From NCBI GenBank assembly GCA_016699835.1, contig CP064987.1, forward strand, positions 1,550,001 to 1,614,000: a DNA stretch of 64,000 nt, written 5' to 3'. The translations under genes and the position numbers were made by a program. Each line of letters starts with the position of its first letter. The first letter of the stretch is position 1. Shown piece after piece: positions 39,987 to 49,016 of this stretch. The DNA is from Phycisphaerales bacterium (GTDB lineage Bacteria > Planctomycetota > Phycisphaerae > Phycisphaerales > UBA1924). The notes below the pieces were generated by a model that was not told the DNA's origin, ran no database searches, and saw only the letters and a list, made by a program, of their open reading frames with translations.

Positions 39987-41645
39987 GTGCCGAAAACGAC
40001 TGAGAACACTGCGGTTCGAGCCGAGGGCGATGCTTCTGTCAGCAAGGTCTCGCTGGTGAGCCTTGGCTGCCCGAAGAACCTTGTGGACTCGGAGAAGATG
40101 CTCGGGCTCCTCGCAGAAGCCGGGCTCTCGCCGATCTCGTACGAGCCGGACGTCGGAGGGTTTGGCGACGCCGACGCGGTGGTCGTGAACACCTGCGGCT
40201 TCCTCGAGGCGTCAAAGGACGAGTCGCTCTCGGTGATCCAGGAGGCGCTCCGGGCGAAGGAGCGAGGCGACCTGAAGCGAGTGATCGTCGCGGGCTGTCT
40301 GGTCCAGCGGCATCGGGCGAAACTCCTGGAGTGGGCGCCCGGAGTCGACGCGCTCATCGGTGTCTTTGATCGCGACCGGATCGTCGAGGCCGTGACGGGA
40401 GGCGCCATGCCGCGAGAGGCGGCACCGAGCGCGAGCCCTGATGGACCCAAGTACTGGATCGCGGCGAATGCGCTCCGAGCGGCCCAGGACCGCGGGTTGA
40501 AGACGACCGGCCTCACCGTCCACGGCAAGGACGGCAAAGGAATCGGATACTTCGAGGACGATTCGGCACGCCTGCGTCTCACGCCTCGCCACTACGCGTA
40601 TCTCCGCATCAGCGAGGGCTGCAACCAGAACTGTGCGTTCTGCACGATCCCCTCGATCCGCGGGAAGATGCGGTCCAAGCCGCTCGAGAAGATCGTGAGC
40701 GAGGCGCGGGAACTCCTGAACGATGGCGCGTACGAACTGCTCCTCATCGGCCAGGACACGACGAGTTATGGCGACGACATCGGATTCGGGCTGAACCACG
40801 ACGGAAAGTACGGCGGCGGCCTGCCCGCGCTCCTCCGGGCGCTCTCCGACACCGTCCGCGACACCACGGGGCAGGGATGGATCCGCCTGATGTACGCGTA
40901 TCCCTCGAACTTCTCGGAGCCGATCGTCGAGGCGTTCGGCGAACTGGCCGAGCACGGGCACCTCAATCGATACCTCGACATCCCGCTGCAGCACGCGAGC
41001 GATCGCGTGCTCACAAAGATGCGCCGGCACGTCAAGGCGTCGCAGCAGGAGGCGCTCATCGAACGCCTCCGCGAACGCATTCCCGGGATGGCGATCCGCA
41101 CCACATTCATCTCGGGATTCCCCGGCGAGACCGAGGAGGACCACCAGGAACTCCTCTCCTTCGTGGAGCGATCACAGTTCGACGCGGTCGGCGTCTTCGA
41201 ATACTCGCACGAGGAGGGGACGGTCGCGGGAACGATGGAGCACGATCCGGAACTGGCCGTGCCCCCGGAGACCAAGGCACGCCGTCGGAACGAGGTGATG
41301 GAGTTGCAGCAGCGCCTCGCCTTCGAGCAGGCGGCTTTCGTCGCCGAGCAGTTCGATGAGAAGGCCCCCACCACGACCGGGGCACGGTTCGACGTGCTCA
41401 TCGATTCCGCCCTTGGCGCCAAGGCCCAGAAGACCAGCGGCGTGACCGACGGCGGACGGCTCTTCCAGGGTCGGACCTACTTCCAGGCGCCGCAGGTCGA
41501 TGCCGTGACGTACGTGCAGTCGCGGTCGGCGCTGGTGCCAGGCGAACTCGTGCGCTGCGCGATCGTGGGGAGCGATGGCTACGACCTGATCGCAAGGCCG
41601 ACGACGGAACTGGAGAAGAAGGTGTCGCTCGGCGTAGTGCGGTGA
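39987..41645 (+). CDS. rimO: Ribosomal protein S12 methylthiotransferase RimO
   Basis: The radical-SAM enzyme adds a methylthio group to an Asp of ribosomal protein S12. The product has about 552 residues from GTG at 39987 (a TTG at 39981 is also in frame). The MTTase N-domain reads KVSLVSLGCPKNLVDSEKML with the first Cys. NTCGF and AGCLVQ give the others. The radical-SAM motif is SEGCNQNCAFCTIPSIRGKM. A TRAM domain is at the C-terminus. It is longer than usual (about 440-480) because of an insertion after residue 140 (PREAAPSASPDGPKYWIAAN) and a linker before the radical-SAM motif. A TACACT 6 nt before the start suggests a leaderless transcript. Confidence 0.95.
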   Translation: MPKTTENTAVRAEGDASVSKVSLVSLGCPKNLVDSEKMLGLLAEAGLSPISYEPDVGGFGDADAVVVNTCGFLEASKDESLSVIQEALRAKERGDLKRVIVAGCLVQRHRAKLLEWAPGVDALIGVFDRDRIVEAVTGGAMPREAAPSASPDGPKYWIAANALRAAQDRGLKTTGLTVHGKDGKGIGYFEDDSARLRLTPRHYAYLRISEGCNQNCAFCTIPSIRGKMRSKPLEKIVSEARELLNDGAYELLLIGQDTTSYGDDIGFGLNHDGKYGGGLPALLRALSDTVRDTTGQGWIRLMYAYPSNFSEPIVEAFGELAEHGHLNRYLDIPLQHASDRVLTKMRRHVKASQQEALIERLRERIPGMAIRTTFISGFPGETEEDHQELLSFVERSQFDAVGVFEYSHEEGTVAGTMEHDPELAVPPETKARRRNEVMELQQRLAFEQAAFVAEQFDEKAPTTTGARFDVLIDSALGAKAQKTSGVTDGGRLFQGRTYFQAPQVDAVTYVQSRSALVPGELVRCAIVGSDGYDLIARPTTELEKKVSLGVVR

Positions 41646-41778
41646 GCGGTCGCGCGTATCAGGTGTAGGAGAACGTAGAGACAGGCGAGACACCTGCCCC
41701 ACGAGTTGAGGTAGGGCGCGAGTCGTCTGGGACCTATTTCACATCACCGGCCGAGTTCGATGAGTTACTCAATTGAAA

Positions 41779-41805
41779 CGTGGCACGGGGGTCGCCCGTG
41801 CCACG
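41779..41805 (-). terminator. Terminator of the M16 protease gene
   Basis: CGTGGCACGGG and CCCGTGCCACG form an 11-bp stem with a 5-nt loop, followed on the minus strand by TTTCAATT. It is 50 bp beyond the gene end at 41855. Confidence 0.75.
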
Positions 41806-41854
41806 CTCGTTCCTGGTTGGTTCTTCGTCCGTTTCCGGCCGAGCCGTCGATCGA

Positions 41855-44722
41855 TCACTCGGCCTTGCCGGGCGCGTCGGTGTGCACGATCGGCTTCACG
41901 ATCACGCTGTACACCTCGTCACGCTTGAACCACTTTCGATAGGTCTCGAGGACCTCGTCGCGGGTGATCTTCGCGTACGCGTCGGGCGCGCCCAGCACGT
42001 CATCAAGCGTGGTGGTCTTGTAATCGAGGGTGTCGAGGACGTTGAGCCAGTAGGCGGGCTCGCGGTACTGCTCGTCAAACGTGTTGCGGATCTGCCCCTG
42101 GGCAACCTTCAGTTCCTCGTCGGTAGGCCCATCCTGGGCGAAGAGGGCGTAGGTCTCGATGACTCGAGCGCGGAGCGTGTCGGCCTTGCTCGGCTCGGTT
42201 GGCGCCTGGGAAAGGAAGAGCCCGAAGCCCGGGAAGGCGTCCGCGGGGCGGAGGCCGGCGCTGATCGAGTAGACCAGTTGCTCCTTCTCGCGGAGGGTGT
42301 TGATCATGCGCGTGGAGATGATGGAGGACGCGAGGCGCATGCGGCGGGCCTCGGTCAGGTCACGCTCGTCGGGACCCTTGAACCCAACCATCACCGACGC
42401 CTTGTCGGTCTTGGTGTCGATCGCCTCGACGCGGCTGCGCGTCTCCGGGGTGAAGTGGAGCGTCCGGAGATCCATGAACGCGTCCTTGGTGACGCGCTGA
42501 TGGGACGAGAGCGAGCCCAGGTAGGTCGTCACGAGTTCGACGGCCCGCTCGCGCGAGATATCACCCACAACGCCAACCTCGATCGGGCTGGTCGCGATCA
42601 TCTGTTCGAGCCACGCCTGGGCGTCCTCGAGCGTGAGACGCTCGATCTGCGCCTTGGTCGCGGGCTGGGTGCGTGAGTCGTTCTTGGGATAGACCGTCTG
42701 GGCGACGACGCGGCGGAGCATGCCGTCGGGATCGACGAGCGACTCCTCGATCGAGCGGATGGTGCGTTCCTTCCAGCGGTCGAAGGCGGGCTTCTCGATC
42801 TTCGGATGGGTCAGGAGCAGGTGCGCCAGTTGCAGGCCGCTCTCGAGATCCTTGGGCTGGCCGGCGACGATGAGTTTCACCATGTCGGCCATGCCCGCGC
42901 CCTGGACCAGGACGTTCTTGCCGGTCATGAGGTCGCGGATCTGCGTGCTGGTGAGAGTCTCCGTCGCGGGGTTCTGCCACGCGAGGAGCGCGGCATTCGT
43001 AATCGCGGCGTTGACGGCGGTCTCACGCAGAGGCATGCCATAGAGCACGATGGAGATCAGGGCCGTGTCCTTGCGATCGTCCATGAAGCGATGGTGCATG
43101 CGGACGTTGTTGTTGAGCCACGCCGACCAGACCTTGGCGCTCTCGTGGGTCTCAGTCTCCGCAACGGCACCAGCAACGGGAATCTTCTCGAGCAGAACCT
43201 TGGCCGAGGCGGTCTCGGTCTCCGACGCGACGTCGGCGCTCATTGCCTTGATCCCCGAGGCAAGGACCTGGGCCTCGGTGGGGACATCGCCCGACGACGG
43301 CATCTGGACGTAGTACACCAGGTTGCCATCAAACATGCGGCGGAAGGCTTCAGACACCTCGCTCGCCGTGATGCCCGGGACCATTGCCTTGGCGATGTCG
43401 AGTTGCTGCTTCGCGGACATGATCGGCTCGCCATTCTCGACGGCGGTGTTCATGCGACCAAGGATCGCACGGACGGGGGCCGTGGACTCGGTCGACGCGG
43501 CCTGCTCCAGCCCCGCGAGAATCTCCTCGCGGGCAAGCGTGATCTCGTCCTCGGTGAAACCATGCTGACGAACTCGAACGATCTCGGTCGAGAGGTCCTG
43601 AAGCATCGCCTCCCACTTGCCCGGCTCACCCGTCGCAGAGGCCATTGCCAGCGTGGCGGCACGGAAGAGGGTCTGGACGCCGGCGTCCGCGCCCTGATAC
43701 GACGCCTCACCCGCGGAGACCTTATTGCCGGTGCGACGACCGAAAGCCCCCGAGGCGAGCGCATCGATGAACTCGACACGGGCGCCGGCGAGCGTGGTGG
43801 TCGGGGCTCGCGCGGGCATCACGTGCACCACCTGCACCATCGCGCGCCGAAGTTCGGGATCGGTGATGACGACGGCGCGGGGTGCGGCGTCGGGGGTCAC
43901 CTTCGCGTCGAGGTCCTGGGGGATCGGCTTCTTCTCGCCACCCTCGAAGGCCTTCTTGACCTGGGCCACCATCGCCTCGGGCTCCATGTCGCCCACGACG
44001 AAGAGCGTCATGTTGCTGGGGACGTAGTAGCGGTTGTAGAAGTCGAGGAAGTCCTCGCGCTGAACGGCATTGATCGTCTGCTCGGTCCCGATGGGGAGGC
44101 GTACACCGATCCGCGAGCCGGGGAAGAGACGATCGAGCATCTGCTCCATCACGCGCTGCTGCGCGCCCGAGCGGGCGCCCTTCTCGCGGAGGATCACCTC
44201 ACGCTCGGCATCGATCTCCTTGGGCACCAGGAGCAGTTTCGTGGCAACGTCGGCCATGAACTGCATTCCCTTGGTGACCTTCTCGTCGGAAGTATCGGGG
44301 AGGAAAAGTTGGTACGCCGTCTGGTCGAAACTGGTGAAGGCATTCTGGTGCTGCCCGAAGGTGAGGCCCAGGGATTGGAACAGGTCGATGACGGTCCCGG
44401 GGGCGAAGTTCTGCGACCCGTTGAAGGCCATGTGCTCGAGGTAATGGGCGATGCCACGCTGGGCATCGGTCTCGTTGAGCGAGCCGGTCGAGATGTGGAG
44501 CCAGAGCGAGACTCGCCCGGGAGGAGTGGCGTGCTTCTTGACGACGTAGTTCAAACCGTTGTCGAGTTGGCCCGTGACCAGGCTCGGGTCGGTGGGGAGC
44601 GCCTGGGTGAGGTCGTCGGCGCGGGCGACGCTGGGGAGCGCCGCCGAGTGTGCCAAACCAACGACAATCGTCAACGCCAACGCCGAGGGGCGCACGAGCC
44701 GAGCCAACCAGTTCATCTTCAT
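41855..44722 (-). CDS. Secreted M16 (insulinase/pitrilysin) zinc metalloprotease
   Basis: The 955-residue product begins MKMNWLARLV and has a signal peptide ending near SVARA (about 35). The first M16 domain has the inverted zinc motif HYLEH (H93, E96, H97) with a third ligand about 76 residues on (E173 in EIDAEREVIL). Three further M16-like domains follow, as in PqqL-type proteases; the later ones lack the motif. It should act in the periplasm or be exported and degrade peptides. I chose the ATG at 44722; an ATG at 44716 is also possible and a longer open frame is not credible. rsmD is upstream on the same strand. Confidence 0.93.
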   Translation of the reverse strand: MKMNWLARLVRPSALALTIVVGLAHSAALPSVARADDLTQALPTDPSLVTGQLDNGLNYVVKKHATPPGRVSLWLHISTGSLNETDAQRGIAHYLEHMAFNGSQNFAPGTVIDLFQSLGLTFGQHQNAFTSFDQTAYQLFLPDTSDEKVTKGMQFMADVATKLLLVPKEIDAEREVILREKGARSGAQQRVMEQMLDRLFPGSRIGVRLPIGTEQTINAVQREDFLDFYNRYYVPSNMTLFVVGDMEPEAMVAQVKKAFEGGEKKPIPQDLDAKVTPDAAPRAVVITDPELRRAMVQVVHVMPARAPTTTLAGARVEFIDALASGAFGRRTGNKVSAGEASYQGADAGVQTLFRAATLAMASATGEPGKWEAMLQDLSTEIVRVRQHGFTEDEITLAREEILAGLEQAASTESTAPVRAILGRMNTAVENGEPIMSAKQQLDIAKAMVPGITASEVSEAFRRMFDGNLVYYVQMPSSGDVPTEAQVLASGIKAMSADVASETETASAKVLLEKIPVAGAVAETETHESAKVWSAWLNNNVRMHHRFMDDRKDTALISIVLYGMPLRETAVNAAITNAALLAWQNPATETLTSTQIRDLMTGKNVLVQGAGMADMVKLIVAGQPKDLESGLQLAHLLLTHPKIEKPAFDRWKERTIRSIEESLVDPDGMLRRVVAQTVYPKNDSRTQPATKAQIERLTLEDAQAWLEQMIATSPIEVGVVGDISRERAVELVTTYLGSLSSHQRVTKDAFMDLRTLHFTPETRSRVEAIDTKTDKASVMVGFKGPDERDLTEARRMRLASSIISTRMINTLREKEQLVYSISAGLRPADAFPGFGLFLSQAPTEPSKADTLRARVIETYALFAQDGPTDEELKVAQGQIRNTFDEQYREPAYWLNVLDTLDYKTTTLDDVLGAPDAYAKITRDEVLETYRKWFKRDEVYSVIVKPIVHTDAPGKAE

Positions 44723-44850
44723 GTGTGTCTCACAGAGGAATCGACGGCACCACGAGCGGCGAACAAACCCCAATCGGCTGACGCCGGCCATCGAAAGGTC
44801 CAAGTCTTCATTATTGGAGGGCTGGCGACAGGCGTGTTGTCACGCGAGTT

Positions 44851-45627
44851 TCACACGCCGCGGGGCCTCATATAGAGGTGAACGGCCATCTGGTGGTACA
44901 CGTGAGTCTCCGGGCCATCGGCGTTGGCAAGCCGCAGATCGGCAGGCTCTCGCGGTGGTGCCGGGGCGGGCGTGGCTGCATCCTGATCGTGAGCCTCGCC
45001 GTCGAAATCGCCCTCGGGCTCGTCGACGTGGCGCGACACATGGTGAGATTCCGCCTCCTCGTCGCGCCACTTCTTCCGACGGGAGTCCCGCTTCGGTCGG
45101 TTCCTCTGCGGTTGTTCGGCGGGGGCCTCGGGGGCCACAGCGAGGGTCAATGGCCAGGGCGTGCGGAGGACGAGAATGCCATCGGGCGTGAGCAGATCGA
45201 TCACCTTGGCCGCCTGCTCCATCACGCGTCGAAACCCAAGCGCCTCGCGCACGACCGGATAAGGCGGATCGAAGAACGCGACCGTCAATGGCCTGGGGCA
45301 ACGAGAAAGAGCACCAAGTCCCAGCGCGTCCCCTACCACCACGTCGCAGCGGTCCTGAACGCCGAGCATCTCGATGTTCTGGTGAAGGATTCTCGCCGCC
45401 GATTTGTCGCGCTCCACAAAGACGCAGCGGGCGGCACCTCGACTGATCGCCTCCAAGCCGATCGCCCCAGTCCCCGCAAACGCATCAAAGATCGTCGCGC
45501 CCTCCATGTGCCCACGCAAAATGCCAAAGAGCGACTCCTTGACTCGATCCGGGATCGGCCTGGTCGTCTCCGCGTCCTTGGGCGTGTGGAGTTGTCGGCG
45601 GCGGAACTCGCCCGCGATAATGCGCAT
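44851..45627 (-). CDS. rsmD: 16S rRNA (guanine-966-N2)-methyltransferase RsmD
   Basis: The 258-residue product begins MRIIAGEFRRRQLHTP, the classical RsmD start. The SAM motif FDAFAGTGAIGLEAISRGA and the catalytic VAFFDPPYP (position of the NPPY motif) are present. Between about 160 and 240 there is a charged, Pro/Ala-rich insert (RNRPKRDSRRKKW... DFDGEAHDQDAATP) that ordinary RsmD (about 190 residues) lacks. TACTGT lies 6 nt before the ATG with no ribosome site, pointing to a leaderless transcript. The divergent AhpD-like gene starts 86 bp away. Confidence 0.93.
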   Translation of the reverse strand: MRIIAGEFRRRQLHTPKDAETTRPIPDRVKESLFGILRGHMEGATIFDAFAGTGAIGLEAISRGAARCVFVERDKSAARILHQNIEMLGVQDRCDVVVGDALGLGALSRCPRPLTVAFFDPPYPVVREALGFRRVMEQAAKVIDLLTPDGILVLRTPWPLTLAVAPEAPAEQPQRNRPKRDSRRKKWRDEEAESHHVSRHVDEPEGDFDGEAHDQDAATPAPAPPREPADLRLANADGPETHVYHQMAVHLYMRPRGV

Positions 45628-45633
45628 CGACCG

Positions 45634-45639
45634 ACAGTA
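45634..45639 (-). promoter_or_regulatory. Candidate -10 element, leaderless rsmD
   Basis: On the minus strand TACTGT lies 6 nt before the ATG at 45627, in the context GGACTACTGTCG. The same 12 bases precede holA. Confidence 0.45.
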
Positions 45640-45701
45640 GTCCGCGCCGCGATCGCCAACGAGTGATCACGAACACGCCGACACACGCGACGGCCCACTC
45701 A

Positions 45702-45707
45702 TATCCT
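45702..45707 (+). promoter_or_regulatory. Candidate -10 element, leaderless AhpD-like gene
   Basis: TATCCT lies 6 nt before the ATG at 45714, with no ribosome site between. Confidence 0.4.
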
Positions 45708-45713
45708 CTGGGC

Positions 45714-46151
45714 ATGAGCCGATACGAACAGTTCCAGGCCTACAGGTCCAAGATGAACTGCCGCATTCTGGGCGAGGACGATGAGCGTGCACGCATCGCA
45801 GGACGTGGCCCGAACTCGCCCGCCCCCGCCGGGGGCACGATCGTCACCAAGCGTTTCTTCCGCCTCGATGGACAGGCCTATGAGCCTGGCGCGCTCTCTG
45901 GACCCACCAAGGAACTCCTGGGCCTCGTCGCCTCGACCGTCCTCCGCTGCGACGACTGCATCGCCTACCACATCGACCGATCCGTCGCCCTGGGCCTCAG
46001 CGACGAGGAGATCTTCGAGGCACTCGATATCGCGCTCATCGTGGGCGGGTCGATCGTGATCCCGCATCTCCGCCGGGGTGTGGAGTTTCTCGACGAAGCA
46101 CGGCTCGCGCCCCGGGACAACTCCAAGGACGCCACTCCCCGCTGCCACTAG
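45714..46151 (+). CDS. AhpD-like carboxymuconolactone decarboxylase family protein
   Basis: The 145-residue protein has the CMD/AhpD active-site core RCDDCIAYHIDRSVALG with C79, C82 and H86. The helix before (TKELLGLVASTVL) and the one after (SDEEIFEALDIALIVGGS) fit the family. AhpD-type members are small thiol peroxidase or disulfide-reductase partners. The function here is unknown, though CxxC plus His suggests redox chemistry. I used the ATG at 45714; an upstream start at 45663 is unlikely. The cca-type gene follows 31 bp later. Confidence 0.9.
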   Translation: MSRYEQFQAYRSKMNCRILGEDDERARIAGRGPNSPAPAGGTIVTKRFFRLDGQAYEPGALSGPTKELLGLVASTVLRCDDCIAYHIDRSVALGLSDEEIFEALDIALIVGGSIVIPHLRRGVEFLDEARLAPRDNSKDATPRCH

Positions 46152-46182
46152 ATCCGCAAGCACCAGCCTTGTATTCCACGCC

Positions 46183-47448
46183 ATGGCCCAACCGCCGATC
46201 GATCCTGCCCTTGCCCGCCATGCCGCGACGGCGATCGTCGAGACGCTCGCGGCCCACGGGCATCTCGCGTACTTCGCGGGCGGATGCGTGCGCGACGAAC
46301 TGCTCGGACTCGCGCCCAGCGACTACGACGTCGCCACAGACGCCACACCGGATCGGCTCAAGTCCCTCTTCAAGCGCACCAACCTCGTCGGCGCGGCGTT
46401 TGGCGTCGTTCTCGTGAGCCTCGACCACGCCGTCGTCGAGGTCGCCACCTTCCGATCCGATGGCACCTATACCGACAAACGACGGCCCGACGCGGTGACG
46501 TTCAGTTCGCCCGCCGAGGATGCCGCCCGCCGAGACTTCACGGTCAACGCGCTCTACCTCGATCCGCTCGCACGCGATCGCGCAAAGGCCGCCGCCGAAT
46601 CGCCACTCGGCGGAACAGTGATCGATCTCGTCGATGGCCTTCGCGACGTTCGCGCCCGAGTGATCCGTGCCGTGGGCGATCCCGATCGACGTTTGGCCGA
46701 GGACCACCTCCGAGCATTGCGTGCGGTACGTCTGTCGTCTCGTCTGGGGTTCACGATCGAGGATCGCACCGCCGACGCGATCCGCCGGCACGCGTCGTCT
46801 TTGGTGGGTGTGAGTGCCGAGCGCATCGGCGACGAGATCCGCCGAATGATGTCGCACCCCTCTCGAGCCAAGGCCGCCCGCCGACTCTCGGACCTTGAAC
46901 TGGATCGATCAATCCTGCGGAATCACTCGCTCGATGGCGAACCCGCCACGCTGACCGGACTTCCGCCAACAGCCTCATTTCCCCTCGCGCTCTCGGCATG
47001 GGCCGTGGACCTGCGACTCGCGAGCCCGGTACCCACCGCGGCGTGCCCGATCTTCCGTCGATCACTCTGCCTGAGCAACGCCGAGCACGAGGAGTGTCGC
47101 CACATCCTGGAAACCTGGCACGACCTGATCCACATCTGGCCATCGGCCGGCGTCGCCCAGCAGAAGCGGATCGCCGGGCGGAATGTGATGGAAGCGGCAT
47201 GCGTGCTCCTAAACCAAACACATGCCAAACTTGCTGCGGCAGTTGCAACAGAGCACGGGCGCCTCTCGGCGACACCAAGCGGGATTTCGCCGACTCCATT
47301 AGTGACCGGCGACGATCTGATCGCCGCGGGGATTCCGGCTGGACCACGATACAAACAAATACTTGACGAAATCTACGACGCACAACTCGAAGACCGTGTA
47401 GTGGATCGAGCCCAGGCCCTGGAACTTGCCCGCCAGTTGGGTGTCTAA
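46183..47448 (+). CDS. cca: tRNA nucleotidyltransferase / poly(A) polymerase family (class II)
   Basis: The 421-residue product has the class II nucleotidyltransferase head: GGCVRDELLG, the metal-binding DYDVATD, a central VEVATFRSDG, RRDFTVNALY, and the RNA-binding EDHLRALRAVRLSSRLGF. It adds CCA to tRNAs or A tails to RNA; the two cannot be separated from sequence alone. The tRNA-Gly in this window has no encoded CCA, so a CCA-adding activity must exist somewhere in the genome. There is no HD domain. TATTCC 5 nt before the start is a weak -10. Gene symbol is tentative. Confidence 0.85.
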   Translation: MAQPPIDPALARHAATAIVETLAAHGHLAYFAGGCVRDELLGLAPSDYDVATDATPDRLKSLFKRTNLVGAAFGVVLVSLDHAVVEVATFRSDGTYTDKRRPDAVTFSSPAEDAARRDFTVNALYLDPLARDRAKAAAESPLGGTVIDLVDGLRDVRARVIRAVGDPDRRLAEDHLRALRAVRLSSRLGFTIEDRTADAIRRHASSLVGVSAERIGDEIRRMMSHPSRAKAARRLSDLELDRSILRNHSLDGEPATLTGLPPTASFPLALSAWAVDLRLASPVPTAACPIFRRSLCLSNAEHEECRHILETWHDLIHIWPSAGVAQQKRIAGRNVMEAACVLLNQTHAKLAAAVATEHGRLSATPSGISPTPLVTGDDLIAAGIPAGPRYKQILDEIYDAQLEDRVVDRAQALELARQLGV

Positions 47449-47732
47449 ATCTTCGCAAAGTGACTTGGGTCGAGTTGAAATTGGTCCATGCACTTTGGAC
47501 AAGCACGTGTCACCGCTCGGTGGCGCGTACGTTTCATGCCGGGTGCCGGTCATTGGCCGGCGGCTCGGAGTTGTGAGCGGTAAAGGGTTCTCAGTAGGAA
47601 TCTGATGTGTAGGAACAACCGAGGAAGTCCGGTGTAGTCGGAACCTTCTTGAACTCACCGCATTTGTCACGTCGGGCGAAGACTGAGATTGATACCGAGA
47701 TACATACGACAGATTTTTTTGGAGGGGTCTCC

Positions 47733-48983
47733 ATGGATCGAATCGGAAAGACGTTGAGCACAAAGCACCGCATCCGCCTGATGCTGGCCGCAGCCTCCAC
47801 AGCGCTGGGCCTGGCCCTCGCGTCGCCGGCCTTGGCGCAGGATCTCTCCATCCCCGCGAAGGAGGCCGAGGAGGAGACAGACTCCTCGGAGACCACAGTT
47901 CAGGGGACGAAGGTCTATTGGGTGGACCTGCAAGGGTGGTTTGGCGAGGACATCTCCCAAAGCCCGATCCGTCAGGCACTCAAGGACGCGAAGAAGCTTG
48001 GTGCTGAGGTCATCGTCTTCAAGATCGACGCGAACTGGGGGCAGCGCGGACCGTTCAAGGAAGACGTCCGTGAGGGCACGAACGATCAGCACTCGTTCAA
48101 CCAGATGTTCCGCGCCGAGGCGATCACGCCGATCTTCGCGGACGAGATACCCGCGGAGTGGGGCGACAAGCAACCCCGCATCGTGTTCTGGGTGAAGCAG
48201 GCCATGGGCGGAGCGGCCCTGCTCCCACTGGTGTGCAAGGAGGTCTACTTCACGCACGACGGACGCATGGGCGGGCTGGGAAATCTGAGTTACATGATGC
48301 GTGGTCACGACCGCGTGGTCCAGAAGCAGATCTCGCTGCGGCTCCAGCACGCCGTGGGCTGGGCGATCCAGGGCGGGTATCCGTACGCGGAACAACTCCT
48401 TCGGTCTATGGCGAAGATCGAGCACGTGTGCAGCGTCACGTTCGAGGCCGGGAAGCCCGTCCTCGTGGAACGTCTTCCCAATGGCCCCGGCGAGGAACTG
48501 CTCACCGACGATGGATCGGAAGGGAATCGTGACACGCTCCACGAGCGCGCGGGCGGCGAGGGGAACGATGTGCTCACGCTGACGGCGCGCACGGCGAACC
48601 TCATCGGCTACAGCAAAGGCACAGCGGACACCCCCAACGAACTCTTCTCACTGATGGGCATCTCGCGTGATGCCGTCGTTGTCAAGGGGAAGTCCGAGCG
48701 AATCATGTCGAACTGGTCCAAGGGTCTTGAGTCCGGCGTGAAGCGCATGGAGAAACTCTGGCAGGAGTTCACCGAGGTCGAGGTCGAAGCGCCCGGCGAA
48801 TACAACGAACGCACCAAGGCCCGGGGCATCCGCATCCGAAAACTCGAGGAACTCCGCCGCCTGTGGAAGCAATGGGGCGAGGGCGTCACCCAGGAAAACT
48901 ATCCCACCGCACCGACCGAGGCGCAACTCCAGACCATCATCGAGCAACTCAAACTCGAGCAGATGATGGATCGACGGAACTGA
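47733..48983 (+). CDS. Secreted ClpP/SppA-fold protein lacking the nucleophile (first of pair)
   Basis: The 416-residue product starts at the ATG at 47733, preceded by GGAGGGG. A signal peptide ends near PALAQ (about 36). The fold follows ClpP/SppA (crotonase-like). The segment aligned with the nucleophile region is WVKQAMGGAALLPLVCKEVY, with Gly where Ser is expected. The oxyanion-forming GG loop seen in its partner is replaced by DANWGQRG. The C-terminal half shares GTADTxxELxxLMG with the next gene. It probably has a structural or regulatory role. The partner gene begins 33 bp downstream and closes the operon. Confidence 0.7.
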   Translation: MDRIGKTLSTKHRIRLMLAAASTALGLALASPALAQDLSIPAKEAEEETDSSETTVQGTKVYWVDLQGWFGEDISQSPIRQALKDAKKLGAEVIVFKIDANWGQRGPFKEDVREGTNDQHSFNQMFRAEAITPIFADEIPAEWGDKQPRIVFWVKQAMGGAALLPLVCKEVYFTHDGRMGGLGNLSYMMRGHDRVVQKQISLRLQHAVGWAIQGGYPYAEQLLRSMAKIEHVCSVTFEAGKPVLVERLPNGPGEELLTDDGSEGNRDTLHERAGGEGNDVLTLTARTANLIGYSKGTADTPNELFSLMGISRDAVVVKGKSERIMSNWSKGLESGVKRMEKLWQEFTEVEVEAPGEYNERTKARGIRIRKLEELRRLWKQWGEGVTQENYPTAPTEAQLQTIIEQLKLEQMMDRRN

Positions 48984-49016
48984 CACACGTATCCAACGCT
49001 GTTAACGGAGACTTGT

